From Rotaria socialis (taxonomy: Eukaryota; Rotifera; Eurotatoria; Philodinida; Philodinidae): a stretch of DNA of 64,000 bases. Position numbers and translations under genes: made by a program. Position 1 is the stretch's first letter. The number at the start of each line of letters is the position of its first letter. Under the pieces are notes generated by a model that was given only the letters and a program-made list of their open reading frames with translations, was not told where the DNA came from and made no database searches. This document shows positions 63,787 to 64,000 of this stretch, in pieces. Location: assembly GCA_905331475.1 (NCBI GenBank), contig CAJNYU010000269.1, forward strand, positions 1 through 64,000. Reading direction: 5' to 3'.

Positions 63787-64000
63787 TTCTTTTGTTATCT
63801 ATTAAGCTTTTCAATTTTAATTATCAATGGATACTTTAGTATCATTTTTTTTTCTATTCTCTATTAAAGAAAATAAATGATGAGTATCTAAGCAAGGTTA
63901 AGTCGAACTGTTTCATCAACTTTGTGCACATATGTAGTAGATTATTCTTTTCCCTTTTTGTAAATATATAATCATGTATAAGAGTTGACCAGTTCAATGA

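Larger units (their letters stand above)
58801..64000. other. About 5 kb downstream of G-alpha, no gene recognised
   Basis: A pyrimidine-rich strand at 58850-59340 may be the 3' untranslated region of the G-alpha gene or simple sequence. Beyond it, AT-rich DNA with short non-coding frames. Simple repeats: (GT)n at 59080-59102 and (TTC)n at 63759-63786. Confidence 0.4.

Overview
The window reads as animal nuclear DNA, most likely from a bdelloid rotifer. It is AT-rich, with genes split by mostly 50-70 nt GT-AG introns. It holds several gene families that I recall (no search was run) as expanded in bdelloids: rhodopsin-like GPCR fragments, single-domain caspase-like proteases, and large GCC2/GCC3-type membrane proteins. 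It also has short interstitial TGTGGG runs, the repeat unit reported for bdelloid telomeres. The species assignment is inference; the metazoan assignment is firm because Nup93, LASP and G-alpha-o type genes are present.

Layout. 1-31 kb is accessory in character. In order it holds a 3' remnant of a GPCR gene (1.5-1.9 kb), a 277-bp hAT-like element with a perfect 8-bp target duplication and a cargo of 10-bp tandem repeats (2.97-3.25 kb), a secreted coiled-coil protein with a furin-like site and a glycine-rich hydrophobic segment (4.5-6.6 kb), a near-complete palindrome (7.7-8.3 kb), a second palindrome whose loop is a GATA microsatellite (8.9-9.2 kb), two divergent caspase-like genes, one with an intact His/Cys dyad and one with the His replaced by Thr (9.6-12.9 kb), a foldback element with 188-bp arms made of TTCGTCGCA modules (13.2-14.3 kb), a four-exon stefin-type cystatin on the minus strand (14.7-15.2 kb), a fragmentary LTR retroelement (18.6-21.1 kb), a composite element with another C-rich element nested in it (22.4-24.1 kb), and a multi-pass membrane protein gene whose long intron carries another inverted-repeat element (25.9-30.0 kb).

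33-64 kb is mainly a conserved core. Nup93 (minus strand, ten exons) and a LASP-type LIM-nebulin-SH3 gene (plus strand, eight exons) lie head to head around about 0.85 kb. A 645-bp foldback element follows LASP. Then come an ankyrin-repeat gene with one unexplained frame change, about 7 kb with no recognisable gene, an eight-exon G-alpha-o type gene, and about 5 kb more with nothing recognisable.

I reconstructed splice models by hand for six genes, and the phases add up in each: 590 aa secreted protein, caspase gene, 124 aa cystatin, 824 aa Nup93 model, 283 aa LASP, 357 aa G-alpha. Most notable are the dense set of palindromic non-autonomous elements, the active/inactive caspase pair, the Ser in place of the pertussis-toxin Cys in the G-alpha C-terminus, and the secreted protein of unknown family.
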